64,000 bases of DNA, taken from contig NC_031783.1 of the NCBI RefSeq assembly GCF_001522545.3, positions 3,346,532 to 3,410,531 on the forward strand, written 5' to 3'. The notes beneath the pieces were generated by a model, which worked only from the letters and a program-made list of their open reading frames with translations, did no database searches and was not told the DNA's origin. Below, one piece after another: positions 48,176-60,900 of this stretch (position 1 is the first letter of the stretch; every line of letters begins with the position of its first letter). Source of the stretch: Parus major. Taxonomy: Eukaryota; Chordata; Aves; Passeriformes; Paridae. Both the position numbers and the translations under genes were made by a program.

Positions 48176-50214
48176 AGAACCCAGCCACAAATGTCCTATC
48201 AAGACATGCCCCTTCTTTTCTCAAGAGGAATTTTGGTCCCTAAAGTTTCGAGCTTCTCCCCTTGGTATAGCAACCTATGCAGAGCATTCACTTTGTATTT
48301 AACTGCTCTCTTGAAGTCAAGTGAATACTTCAGCTTGGAGAGCTGCTCTATTTAAATCCAGGTGTTTCCATTGATGCCCATGGTATAAATTAAGGTTTCT
48401 GTGTGGGTTAGTGGGGGAAGGAATGGCCCCAGCTTTAAATCACCCTCTGAAAGATGTGTCCTGTACACTGAGACAATGGACATGTGGGGATGGGAGCTCT
48501 TGCCTCTCTCAGAAAGGATCTTTTGGGGAAAGCAGTTGCTCCTGTCCCAGAGCAGGGCCACTGCCAGACCTTGGGAGAGCTGCTCTGGCTGCTGACAGTA
48601 AGCACTGCCCAGGAATCACAAAATGCTGCTGTGTGCAGCAGTGATGACTCCCTTGAAAGAGAGTGCCAGCAGATCCCAAATCCTGCTTAACTCAGATCCA
48701 CCTTTAGGCTGGAAATGCCTCTTGGAATCAGCCACTTCTCTCAGCAGCACCCAGGTGAAATGTCCTACCATGGGCAGGAGAGGCAATGCTCAGGCCATCC
48801 TCACCCCATGGCCACTGTAAACCAGCTGTTCCCTACAGAAATGTGCACTGCTAACACTTTCTGTTTGAAACATCAGCACAGGACAGTGTTCTGCTGTCCT
48901 TTTGGCACAGCTTTATGAATGGAAGCAGGAATTGCTGGGGGTTTTTGTAAATTCAATGTTCAGGAAATGTTCAGGACCTGGAATACTTGAAATGTTTTGC
49001 TTTGAGCTTTCTCCTTTCCCAACCCCAAGTATATGTAATAACACATCACAGTTAAAAACCAAAAGCTTTGGAAATTTAGATATTTCCATAAAAAATACAT
49101 ATTGTTGTACAATCCAAATTTAAATGAAAGCTTTTCTCATATTTTAATCACGCTGGAGTCTGCTGTCAGAAGTGGTTGTTTGGTACAAACCATCCAAGAA
49201 TGAATTATTAATAAAGATTGCATGGTTCCTAATTTATTTTTTAAAGTTTATTTTAACATGGGATTGTGCATAGTTCAGAGGATGGTTATTTTAAATGTGA
49301 CATTTGCCAGGGGTGAGATGTAATTGTTCCATTCCTGAATACAGGGTACAACTCCAGACTGGCACAGCCTTGGTAGGAGCCCCCAGCTGCCCTTCATGGC
49401 CAGGCTGTGGTGGTGTCTTCCAGCACTTCTGATTAGGAAATTAAATCCTTCCAAAGTGCTGTGTTTGACTATTGGTGTGCTCTGCTGGCATGAGATGGAT
49501 TTAGGCACTGGGTTCAGTCCTCTGCTGAACAGAAATCTCTTTAACTGTGAAATTCTTCATGGGGAAAGAGATTAATCACATTTTAATATGAGGGGAAGCA
49601 GAGTTTAAACTATTTATTTTTGTCTGGCTGAAAAAAATGTAGGATAGGATAAGGATAAGAATAGGATATTTAGAATTGCCTTCTTTTAATTATGCTTTGC
49701 TTAGATGTAATTGTTCTTCATTTTTGTTAAACTTTATCATAGAGCCTCATCCAAAAAATGGTGTGGGGTATTTTTTCAACCCATGAGGATGTTTGTATAA
49801 GAGTATTTGTAAGATGGGAGTTTGTAAGGCCTTGAAAGCCTACTTTTCTTCTGGGAATATGGGTCACTGTACAAGTAGGATGGAGAGGAGTTGTGTGTGC
49901 CAAATTACACTAACAAAGAGCCGAGAAGAAAAAAAGATGGGACTTAAATAACCTACCTAAAGTATTTAAAAGCCAATTATCTATTTTCTATTTGAAATGT
50001 CATGTGCAAAAACTTTTAAGGCACCTAACAGTGGACTTTGCAGGCTGTGCAGTGAAATATGACAGGCAAAGTGCTGTGGGTAATAACTCACCCAGCCTGG
50101 ATAATAGAGTCTTTCACTGAGAGAGCCAGAGTGCTGGCTGAGACACCGGGGTTATCCTTCAGGAGCCTCAAAAAGAGATGTGTGATCATTAAATGCTGCC
50201 TGCTGGCTGCCTGG
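48176..50214. other. Unique non-coding DNA
   Basis: GC-richer patch at 48400-48840 with chance open frames, then AT-rich DNA. A short AGGAT-type repeat lies at 49641-49668. No exon was recognised. Confidence 0.55.
49641..49668. repeat. Imperfect AGGATA short tandem repeat
   Basis: AGGAT, AGGATA, AGGATA, AGAAT and AGGATA units in tandem. Confidence 0.85.
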
Positions 50215-50283
50215 GGGAGCTCTTTGGGGTGAGACAGCTCTGCACTGGGAGCTCTTTGGGGTGAGACTGAGCTCTGCACTGGG
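50215..50283. repeat. Minisatellite, 32-34 bp unit, truncated by a gap
   Basis: GGGAGCTCTTTGGGGTGAGA at 50215 and again at 50247, followed by (CTGA)GCTCTGCACT; a third GGG begins at 50281 and runs into N. Each unit has a GAGCTC (SacI) site. The sequence after the gap (TCTGGGGAGGTTC) is not obviously the same unit. Confidence 0.93.
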
Positions 50284-50967
50284 NNNNNNNNNNNNNNNNN
50301 NNNNNNNNNNNNNNNNNNNNNNNNNNNNNNNNNNNNNNNNNNNNNNNNNNNNNNNNNNNNNNNNNNNNNNNNNNNNNNNNNNNNNNNNNNNNNNNNNNNN
50401 NNNNNNNNNNNNNNNNNNNNNNNNNNNNNNNNNNNNNNNNNNNNNNNNNNNNNNNNNNNNNNNNNNNNNNNNNNNNNNNNNNNNNNNNNNNNNNNNNNNN
50501 NNNNNNNNNNNNNNNNNNNNNNNNNNNNNNNNNNNNNNNNNNNNNNNNNNNNNNNNNNNNNNNNNNNNNNNNNNNNNNNNNNNNNNNNNNNNNNNNNNNN
50601 NNNNNNNNNNNNNNNNNNNNNNNNNNNNNNNNNNNNNNNNNNNNNNNNNNNNNNNNNNNNNNNNNNNNNNNNNNNNNNNNNNNNNNNNNNNNNNNNNNNN
50701 NNNNNNNNNNNNNNNNNNNNNNNNNNNNNNNNNNNNNNNNNNNNNNNNNNNNNNNNNNNNNNNNNNNNNNNNNNNNNNNNNNNNNNNNNNNNNNNNNNNN
50801 NNNNNNNNNNNNNNNNNNNNNNNNNNNNNNNNNNNNNNNNNNNNNNNNNNNNNNNNNNNNNNNNNNNNNNNNNNNNNNNNNNNNNNNNNNNNNNNNNNNN
50901 NNNNNNNNNNNNNNNNNNNNNNNNNNNNNNNNNNNNNNNNNNNNNNNNNNNNNNNNNNNNNNNNNNN
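50284..50967. other. Assembly gap (684 N)
   Basis: Run of N that starts inside the 32-34 bp minisatellite. Frames of 240-308 codons read through it are artefacts. Confidence 0.99.
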
Positions 50968-53900
50968 TCTGGGGAGGTTCTGAACCCCAGGGATCCAGCA
51001 GCAAATTGACACAACTCGATTCATTTCAATTAAGTCCCACCAATTTACACAAACTGGAGACATGGCCCATTATGTCCTCCTGCCTGCTCTGGCAATGAAT
51101 CCAAGTGTGTGATTAAGAATATAAGAACACTCATTACAGTTAATGCCTTTGCTTAAAGCCATGAGCTTAAAGTTAAGCAGGTATTTAAGTGCCTGGTGGG
51201 ATCAGCAGCAGAAGGCAGAGCTGCCTGGTGCCCACAGAGGTGTCCTGACAGCGAGGGCTGGGAAAGGCATCTGCATTTCTTGGGAGCACTTTCCTCTTGG
51301 TCAGCATGTGGCCAGCTGGATTGACTGTGGTTTTCAGTATTTTCTTCTGCCTCAAATTTGTTTCAAGGGGGTAAGAATAAGGAATGGTTTCCTTAATGAT
51401 GACCTTTCTTACTGAATATGATTTGTTTTGATCCCAAAGCAGAAATCTGAAATTCTCTTATAAATCCTGCCTTGGAGTCTCAGCAAGACCTTTCACAGGT
51501 GATATCATCCTTTAGCTCATATAATCCCATGATTATAATGTTTATGACTATTTTTTAAAGATAGAGCTAACATCTTAATTTTGCCCCTATATTTATCAGA
51601 ATGTATGGTTCAGTGAGGCCCAGGACACATTTTTCCTCTCTCTGTGTGCTTTTGAAAGCAGAGCCCAGCTTGCTCTGTGTGCTGGGCAGTCCCAGCCAAG
51701 GCACATCCCAAGACTCACAGAAATCCATGTGTTCCTGTGAGGATGGACTTGGCCCACCTGAATTCCATTTACCTGTAGTGCTGCTGCTGGCAGAAGCCAA
51801 CCCAACTCATTTTCTGTGCTCTTAGGGGCTGCAGCCAACAACCTTGTGACAAAACACAATATCTTCAGGGCCTGCTGGGCTGTGGGGCTGTGCCCCTTCC
51901 ACCTGGAGCTTGCAAACAAAACAAACAACTGGGAACTCATCTCTCCAAATGTAGAATTTTACAAAGAGTTAATCTTGCACATTATTTTCACATTATCTCC
52001 CATCAGTTATACCTTGCTGCATTCCCTGTCTCCTGCCTTTACAAGCCCAGCTCAGGATAAAGATAAGGTGTTTGTCTTTAGGAAAACATTAAAAAAAAAA
52101 ATAAAAAAAATCTCCAGCTCATCCTTGCTCACTAATCCAAGAGGAATTCACCCTCTCATTTCTGTGACAGCCTCACTTTGCCAGACACAGACACTTAGCA
52201 GGTGTTTTCATCATGACATTAATAATAAGAATTGACACGTGCTAAATGAGGAATCCCTTGTTGTGCCTGGTAGCACTGATGGATATTTGGGGAAATTGAC
52301 AGCTCCTGAAAAATGTTTTTGCCATTACCAGCACTTCTCTGACAGATTTTTAATGGCTCTCAAAGAACCCTCACTAACTTGAACACTCTTGCAGATGAAG
52401 TGGAAAGTGGTGAAATGTGCTGCTTTAACACTTTTAAAAGTTAGGGAAGAAACATGGAACAACTCAGATTTGCTTCTAAATCACAGCCCTTTTTATTTTC
52501 CTTTTCTTTCTTTTTTTTTTTTTCTCCCTGAAAATGTTTTTTTCTCTCTCAGTACTCAGAGACTGGAATGGATTTGCTGAGGGGACAAGCATTTGTTCTG
52601 GTACAGCAGGACCCAGCTCTATAACCCCCATTAACCTTAATGGGAGCCACAAAGCTCATCCTCCTCATTTGGATGGAAATATCCCCCTGCTCATCAGGGA
52701 TCAATTGCACTCTGGGTTACCTGGTTTCAGTGGCTCATTCAAGATGGGACTCGGTGTCATGACCTTGTAAGCCCTGCACTACAGGAAAGGGAGGACAGAT
52801 AAAACGGGACTGTGAGAAGAGGGATCAGATAAAACTGATAAAAGCAAAAAAACAAAGGGAGAGAAGATGCTCTAAAGGTTGTTATGTAATTCATGTTAGA
52901 AGTTCCAGTGAAATGTAATTGCAATTAAATCACCCTTTGCAGTTCAGTGTGATACTGCAGCCAATCAATACAAAGAGAACTGCATCGTGTGCAGGTGCTT
53001 CTGACAATTCTCACACTGAAAATAATTTTACAGGAAGAATATGTTAACTCTTCTTATTTTTTTATTTTTTTTTAACTTTCCTGTAAAGAACAGAGCAAGA
53101 TAATGATCTTTGAATATTCTTATTTTTGGCTCCTCCCCCCCGAGTTAATCATTGCATCCATAAACCTGAGCTACTCAGGGTGGCGTTATCAGGAAAGCCT
53201 AAGTGGAAGAGATGCTCATCTCTTTTTGAAAGTCAATTAAGCTTATGTGCCTAAATCCAGTGTTTATGTTTGAATCCCTGTTGATGGCTTTATTGAAAAA
53301 GATCTCCAGTTGCCTTTTTAAGTGATAGGAGGATTATGAGTAAGTACAGCAAGAGCTCAGTTCTATGCTGACATCTCTTATCTCTCACTGATGAAAATAA
53401 CATGCATCCTGTGCCTCTGAAGAATTCTATAATTAAGGAAGGGGACCAGAGAGGACCTGGCAAAGCTGTGGAAGAAAAGAGTTTATGGGGAAAAATTGTT
53501 CCAATTTTTATTTATGATTTGAGGCTGCCCAGTGCAGGTAACAAAAGGCATGGAGGCTAAACTTTAAATAAATATTGTGCTGCCATGGGTTTGATTTCCA
53601 AAATGCATTATGCTTCATTAATGCTAAAATAAGAACCCCTGCCCTCAGGTAGAATACAGCAATCTCAAAGCTAACACAGGACAAGCAGTAATGGTTTCCA
53701 GACATCTCTCACAGCCAGAAAATTACAACAGAACTACAGACAGAATTCAGAAAAACTGTTTCCAATAGTTTATTTTTCATGCCTGGGAATAATCAGTTTT
53801 TTCAGCTAATTGTGACTCTCCCATCGTAAGATTTGGAAATTCTAAGCATGCAACAGCAGCACTCAGGAGACAATTTTGTCTGCTGCTTCCACAAATCATT

Positions 53901-53980
53901 CCAGCACTAGAGCATTGTATGCAGGGACTGCATGGATAAGAATAGAGTTGTCCTAAATTAATGATCTCTAAATTAAGAGG
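50968..53980. other. Unique non-coding DNA
   Basis: Mixed composition, with A-rich (52091-52110) and poly-T (52511-52523) tracts. An 8-bp inverted repeat CCCATTAA-CC-TTAATGGG lies at 52627-52644. No exon was recognised. Confidence 0.55.
52627..52647. repeat. Palindromic CCCATTAACCTTAATGGG, possible old-repeat relic
   Basis: Perfect 8-bp arms around CC. It shares 17 of 19 bases with 36798-36816, and the palindromic form fits the remembered CCATTGACTTCAATGGG motif of ancient amniote repeats. Confidence 0.35.
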
Positions 53981-54164
53981 AAAAAAAAACCCCAAAAGAA
54001 AACCAAAATAACCCCCCAAAGCCACCAACAAAACAAAACAAAACTAAACTAAAAGCCATAAACAGCCAAACAAACAAAAAACATCAACTAACCAAACAAA
54101 ACCCCCCAAAAAACCAATCAGAACTCACATCCCCAAACTTTTGTTGTTGGTTTTTGGTTTTGGG
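53981..54164. repeat. A+C low-complexity tract switching to T+G
   Basis: 53981-54137 is almost wholly A and C (AAACAAAAC, ACCCCCCAAA and similar), with very few G or T. At 54139-54164 it switches to TTTTGTTGTTGGTTTTTGG-type sequence, partly complementary to the first part, so an imperfect hairpin is possible. Confidence 0.85.
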
Positions 54165-54929
54165 CATTTTTAGGTTTCTTAGATACCAAATATTATGATG
54201 CATGACTCTATCTAGGTACATTCCTCAATAATATGAGTACCTAATATGTAAGAGAGTGAGTTGTCAGTTTGGCCAGACACAGATGTTATAGACACATTTT
54301 ATATTGTTGGCTTTTCACAAATATTAAAATGAATGTTATGTGTATAAGAATGAGAAATTTTGTTCGATTAATATAGTTTTCTTTATTTCTGTTTTTGATG
54401 AAATTTAGAAATAGCAGTATAATACATATATGTTAGGTTATGGCATAGTATTAAAATAAAAACTGCTTTTGTTTGTATAACCCAAAGACTGAGGAAAAAG
54501 TAGCTAGAGAACTCCTGCATTTGTAAACTATCTTGTCCAGATGAAGACAGCAGTGACCAGAACTCTGGGGGAGGAATTTATTGCATTTCTGGTATCAGAG
54601 AATGTAAATCTCAATGGCACCAAGAAGATTGATCTATTGGGAAGGGGGCAAGAGAAAACTAAACAGAAGAACACCAAAGATCCTAAGAAGAATGTCTGAA
54701 TATGCATGAGAATTTATGGATATGTAGTAGGGCTCTGTTTTTAAGGGACAATCCTTTATCAGTAAGGTGAGCTCTCTTAGCTGAATGCAAAGACACCTGG
54801 CCCTGTCTGTATAATTTACTTTATTTTTTTCTCCTAATTGTTTTTTTATTAAACTTTTAAATTCTATAAAAATGATGTGAACCTCGTTTTTCACACAGAC
54901 CAGCACTAATCTCTTAAATCCTGAGACTC

Positions 54930-54970
54930 AAGGTGATTTCATGGAAGGTGATTTCATGGAAGGTGATTCT
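54930..54970. repeat. 15-bp tandem repeat, 2.6 copies
   Basis: AAGGTGATTTCATGG at 54930 and 54945, then AAGGTGATT at 54960. Exact recent duplication by slippage. Confidence 0.93.
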
Positions 54971-57055
54971 CCCTCAGGAGATGAGTGCAGAGGTGTCCCC
55001 GGGACCCTCAGCTGGGCCCTTGTGCCATTGAGCAGTGGCTGTGGGGCTCTGCCCTGCCAGCTCCAGTTCTGCCTTCCCACATGAAGGCTTTCACTGCACT
55101 CGTGTCCTGCAGGTCACAGCAGCACTTCACAGTCCTTTGTGCTGACATTGTCTGGTTTTCCAAGCGGTTTCCAGTGTGCTGGGAGTGCTCACACCCCATT
55201 CCAGTCATCCCATCTTTCCCTCCTTTCCACAGAGGTCAGGGCACATGAAACACCTCTACAACAATCCAGTTTACCAAGCTGCCGCTCAGGGCAGTGCTGG
55301 GGTGGTTTCTCCAGGATCAATTCCTCCTCACAGCCATGCAAACAGCTCTCTGGCTTTGGCCTGGCTGCAAACAAACCCTTCATTGATGCTGGGCAGAGGG
55401 TGACCCACCTGCAGCTCCACTGTGGGGTCACACATCTCATCCACAGCAAACCCTCAGGCCAGGCTCCTCACACAGCCCTGAGCTCAGCTCAGGAGCCAGG
55501 GGAATTGCTGGAGGAATCCAGGCTTCACAAGCAAGGTAAACATCTCTCTGAGCTGACTGAAAAGAGAGCGACATCAGCACTGTGGAGTTGGGTCACTGGT
55601 GCAGGGCCCAAATTATCCCAGAGAGCTTCCCAGGATTTGGGCTCTTCCACTGGATGAGCTCTGCAGGCTGTTCTATTTTAAAACTGCACTGAAGTTCCAG
55701 TTGCTGGTGTGTAATCACATCTGAATGCCTAAATTTCCCACTTCAGCAGTGGTATCTTGGGATCTTCTTTGGAAGTGATGATTTTAGTTCTAATGAATCC
55801 TCCTGTGGATGGTCACTGGGATTTTATTTTAGTGAGAAATGGAATATAGAAATATGTGAAGAAAGGCATTTTCAGGTACTTTCAGTTCCCCTTCAGAATG
55901 TTTTCCAGTGCTCTGTTTACCGTGGCTGGTTTGTGCTTTTCCTCCAGTTATAAATAACTGCTAAAGACTGATGTGTTTACTTTGTTTAACCATGGCCATG
56001 ATGGGTCGAGGACACATTAAATCATCCTCAGGCTCTTATTTGCAGCCAATTCTGAAATAACCAGAGTAGTGACAAAATTACTTCATACTGCAGAGATTTT
56101 TATATTGGCTTAAGCCTCTGAAGTCTCCAGTGTTTTACAACACCACACTTTAATGGTGAAACAGTGACAACAAAGATGAAAGTCCATGTGGAATTGTCTA
56201 ACAAACAACTCAAGGTTTGTTTAAGCTGTAAATTTATGAAAAAAGGATATTATTTTCTTCAGAAGTTTTCCTTGATGAGTTTATAGATCTTGAGGTTGTT
56301 TATTCAAAGTTTCTTCATATTTTAGAAATAGTGATGAAGGTACACTCTTGTTCTGGTGAGATTAAAAGGGGGAGATGTCCTTTCATGGCAATTCCTACAA
56401 ATACAGCCTGTGTGTGTGCACATTTGTGCTTCTGCTCTAAAAACACCATCTGCAGGTGTTGCTGTTACTTTAATAATTTGATCTGGTTTTTGTTTGGAGT
56501 TACCTGCAAGCAAACTTCTCTGTTCATAATTGTCTGCTGTCATCCAAAAGGAGAATGACTGTGAAAATTAAACTTGTGCAACAGTGGTACACACAAAATT
56601 AATGTATCTCCTTTCCACTGTCAGTTGTGCATCAGCCCAGGATCTGCAACGCCTCCTTCTACTAATATATGAGTAAGATTCTATCACTGGTTTATTGTGT
56701 GTAATTAGCAATGCCTTAACGATGTCTGCCTGGGAATTATATCTCTATTTGTTTGTATTAGAAAATAAATGGCACTCAAACGTGTTCCAGGGCTGCTGGG
56801 TGCTCGCTCTGAAGGTATTTACAGGAATCAGCCTCTAATTCTCACTTCACTTCTTCTCAGATGTCTGAGAAATAAGATAGGCTTTCTCCTGAGGGTTAAA
56901 GAGTCTGGCAGCAGTGATACCCTGCTTGAGAATGAACTGCAGAGTTTGGGATCAGGTCTGGAGCAGCACCAGGTAACAGAGCAGTGTCTCAGCCAGTCTG
57001 TAGGACAGGGATCTCCCCTGGAGGAGTGAGGCAGTGCAGGAGCTGAGAGTCATCA

Positions 57056-57076
57056 TAAAAAAAAAAGAAAAAGGAA
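57056..57076. repeat. A-rich low-complexity tract
   Basis: About ten A followed by GAAAAAGGAAAG. An 86-codon frame ends just upstream (57029), but there is no polyadenylation signal or recognisable retrocopy, so this is not called a processed pseudogene. Confidence 0.8.
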
Positions 57077-57875
57077 AGAGGGAGAAGTTCTATCATGAAA
57101 ATCTTTTTGTTTGCATATAATTCATTGAAATTATCTTTCTCACAGTGATTTCAATCTGTTTTAAGGGAAGTAATTAAAACTATACAGATCCTATTTATTA
57201 ATGCTGCTGGGAACAGGAGATAGTGCAGCTGAAACTATCAGAAGTTATACCCAAAAGAAAATTAAGGCTATGGGTGCACTGAAAATAAACCTATTTTTGG
57301 AAGGGTTCTAAAGGCATCAGAGACTTTACCCTTTTACTTCCTTGTAAAGGTAGATAATGGTGTTATATTTCCTCTGGGCTGCTGTAAACCTTTGCTACCC
57401 TGCACTTGGAGGAAACAAACAAATATTTGTGTTCTTCCTGAGCATAATTTCTTGGTTTCCCTTCTTGGACAGGAATATATCCAGTACCCACAAAGCTGCA
57501 TAGCTGAACCTCCATTTTTTCCATAAAACTGCATTTTGTAATGTTCTGGCTCAGATGTTTTGGATCCTGTAAATTCCCTTGACTCACCTATTAAGCTTTG
57601 CCTTTGGTTTTGAAGGTTATTCATAAAAAATCAACCTTGGTCTCTATTTCTCTGTAAGATGAAATTTCAGTTCACCCTCTTTTACCAAAATTATCCATAA
57701 ACCACTACAGATCTAAATAAAAGAGGTGAAAATTACAGCTGTTTAGAGGATGGATATGGGACATTTTACAGGGGGACTGAAAACTATTTGCATAGTATTT
57801 TGAAATGCAGTTTGGTGAGAAAAGGCACTTTGTTATGAATAAACCAGTCTGAGGAATGTGAGACAGTGAGGGGTT

Positions 57876-57920
57876 TTTGTTGTTTTTTGTTGTTTTTTTC
57901 AGGTTTTTTTGCATTTTTTG
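57876..57920. repeat. T-rich (TTG)n low-complexity tract
   Basis: TTTTTGTTGTTTTTTGTTG followed by further T runs. Confidence 0.85.
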
Positions 57921-60900
57921 TGCAAAAATTGCCAGTGCAAAGGACAGGAATTCTGATCCTCAGTGAATTGATCTGAGTTTGATCCCAGAGCAGATCTTTT
58001 TTCTCCATGTTTACTGCAAAGAAAGAGGAAGGCAAGAGACAAGAGATGAAAACTCCAGAAATGCCAATAATTACTTTGGAACAAAATAAAACTGTAAAGT
58101 CTGGGTAAAACTAAAAATTGTTTAGAAAATTTAAAATAGGTGATCCCTTTAAGTAATAGAAGCTTAAGGTTCTAGATCTGAGGGCAATTTATCTTCAGAC
58201 AAAGAGCTGAGTTATTCTAACAGTATTCACAAACTTTTTAGACCTGTTAGAACATTTCATCTGATACCTTGTCAGAAACTGATGATTTTTAGTGCTGCTC
58301 ATAGAAACATGTTTTATAGTCAAATACTTCAGAAACATGAGGAAAAGCTTAAAGAAACAGCAGAACTGACTGGGCAGGGCTCACATTTGGATGATCTGTG
58401 GTTAAGGAAGGTTACTTCTAATATTTGTCCATTTACCCCTAATTCTTAGAGCTTTTCCTCTGGAGAACCTTCCCATCCCTCTCTCTCTTCATGGGAGGAT
58501 GAGTGTCTGTCTCAGTTGCTGCTTCTGCTGGAGCTACAAGTAAACAAGTGTCAAGCTGACTGAATTTGGAATATTTCAATGTATTATTCCCTAGCAGAAA
58601 CCCCTTCCATGACTTGTTATCATGTTTACCTCTGGCTTGTAAAGGTGGGCAGAAGCAGGTGAATGTGAGTGGGAGGTGGGGAAGGATCTGCTGTTTATTG
58701 GCTGCTGTTCATAAAGTCACAACAATATTTTTTGCTCCATGAAGCCCAGGATGAGATCAGGGTGAGAGGTGGGATTTTCCTGAGCCTGCCTTCCCTGCAG
58801 TTCCATGGATATCCAAACAGGAACTAATTTTCTTTCAAATAGCCATAATTCCCATTCTGTGCTTGCATGCCCTTCAGGGAGAGGACAACTACAAAGCTAA
58901 AGAAAGAGCTCAGCTTTTACAGACTCTGTGGTGTCAGGAGGATAGGCACAGGCAGTTCATGTTGTATTAATAATAATGAGGATGAGGAGAGGCAGCCTGA
59001 ATGTAACAACAACACACAGAAATTTTGCAAATGTAACCTTGTGAAGATTTATAATTGCACCAGATATAATTCAACATGAATTCTTTATACCCAGAGCGAG
59101 TTAGAGCATAAAGTGTTCATCTTGCTGAAAGTTTCAAAGCTTTGTGTAATTATTCTCCAGGAAAATAAATGGATGCAAATAATTTTGCAGAAAAATGGAA
59201 AAGTTTAATTTGGTGGAAGAGTCTTTTTTAGTGATTCTAGGTGAACTGCTCTGCAGGACTTGGTTAAGGGTGACTCATGGGCTGGGCTGCAGTGGCTGCC
59301 GTGCCCATTCCTGCAGATTCTTTCTGAAATCCGAGTAGAAAATGCAACCTGTGTGAATTCATTCAGAACAGCAGAATTCTGACTGGCAAGTGATGCCAGT
59401 CTGCATTTTGTAAGTCGGTTACTGTGATTTATTATGCCTTCTCTTGTTTCCAGTGCTTTTCTCTCTGGGTTTCTATTTAGTTATTTTTTTTTCAGTTAAG
59501 TATATTTGATAAAATATACCATCATGTGACAATAAGAGAACTAAACTGGAAAATAATTCACAGTGCAGTATTGATAAATGCCTGGTGCAGTAATAGCAAT
59601 ATGTCATCAATCACCTGGGCTCCTGTTTGATGGCATCATATAACCTAATTCAGGATGAACGTCCTTTGCTTTAACCTTGGTTGTATTTGCAGCTTACTCT
59701 AGAGGAAAGTAATAATCCTTCATTAACTGGTAGGTGTGAAACATTCTCTATCAAGAGGGTAGAGGAGGAGGCAAATGAAAATTGGTTTCAGAATGTGTCC
59801 TGAGTCAAAATCAGTCTCTTTCTGCAGACTCATAAAGTGCATAAATTATTATTATTGTACATTTTGAAGGGTGGGTAAGTGAATGAATCTTTGTATTTTG
59901 CAGCTTTGCTCTGTTTCTCTTTGTTGCTTTTCTCCATCTGTATTCAAATGTACATATAAAAAATTCAAGGACACATCAAGTCTTTGATCCTGCTTCAGCT
60001 TTAATTCTTAAGAGCCTATATAAGACTGTGCTTTACATTATGCATTAAGGTACTTGTAATTAGGAGCTTGTGGTAATGACCCATTCTCAGGCAAAGCAGT
60101 GCTGTTCCTTGTTTTCCATTAACTGCATTGAGGGTTTATTTGCTGAAAACTGAGTTTAATTTGATTAGCAGGAATTGTGAAACATTTGCAACACAAGGTA
60201 TATTAGCATAGCACTTTGTTTGTAATGAGAGCCAAAAAGCAGTCAGGGGAAGAGCTAATTACTGAAGATTTTACTTTTAATAAGGAAGGTCTAGCTAAAT
60301 TTTATACTCCTCTCTCAAATTGTCTTCAGCTTTAACTGGTGGCTAAAAGAAAAACAAAATGCTCTGCAAAAGTTCAGCAGATGTTTTCTGAAAGTCACCA
60401 CTGGGAAAGTCCAATAATTTACTAAAGAAAGAACTCATTTAATCTGAAAATTTGGCAGCACAGGCAGATTTTTCCACAGCTTTGTTGATCTGATAGTGGT
60501 GGGTGTTTGCTACAGTGCAAAGATATTAATGGTGTTCAGGAGGGATCCCCCACTTCTTTCCTTCCCCTGAGCCAGGGTGGTTTGTTCTGAACCAGAAATA
60601 TCTTCTCTACTCACCTGACTGGGAGGTCTTGGAAAGCCCCTCCCAAAATCCCATGAAAACACTGCTAATTCTAATATCTTACTGGGAAGGTTTTCCCACT
60701 GTTTTTAGCTAAGGAGCAGTGGATTTGTCCTGTGTGTTGAGTAATTTCTGTCTGCCTGGCTTGCCCAGAGTGTTGTGACTCCTGCTCAAATTGAAGGGAT
60801 GATAATTTCATTGTCAGCAACATGTTCCTCTCTGCCCATCTGTGAGTTCCTAGGAGGGGGCCATTGGCTTGTTCAGAATCTTGTGAAAGTCTAGGTGAAA

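Noticed and set aside
50088..51063. Open frames of 240-308 codons
   Set aside because: They read through 684 N and a minisatellite.
56769..57029. 86-codon frame followed by an A-rich tract, as a possible processed pseudogene
   Set aside because: The A tract is interrupted, no polyadenylation signal or target-site duplication was seen, and the peptide is not recognised.
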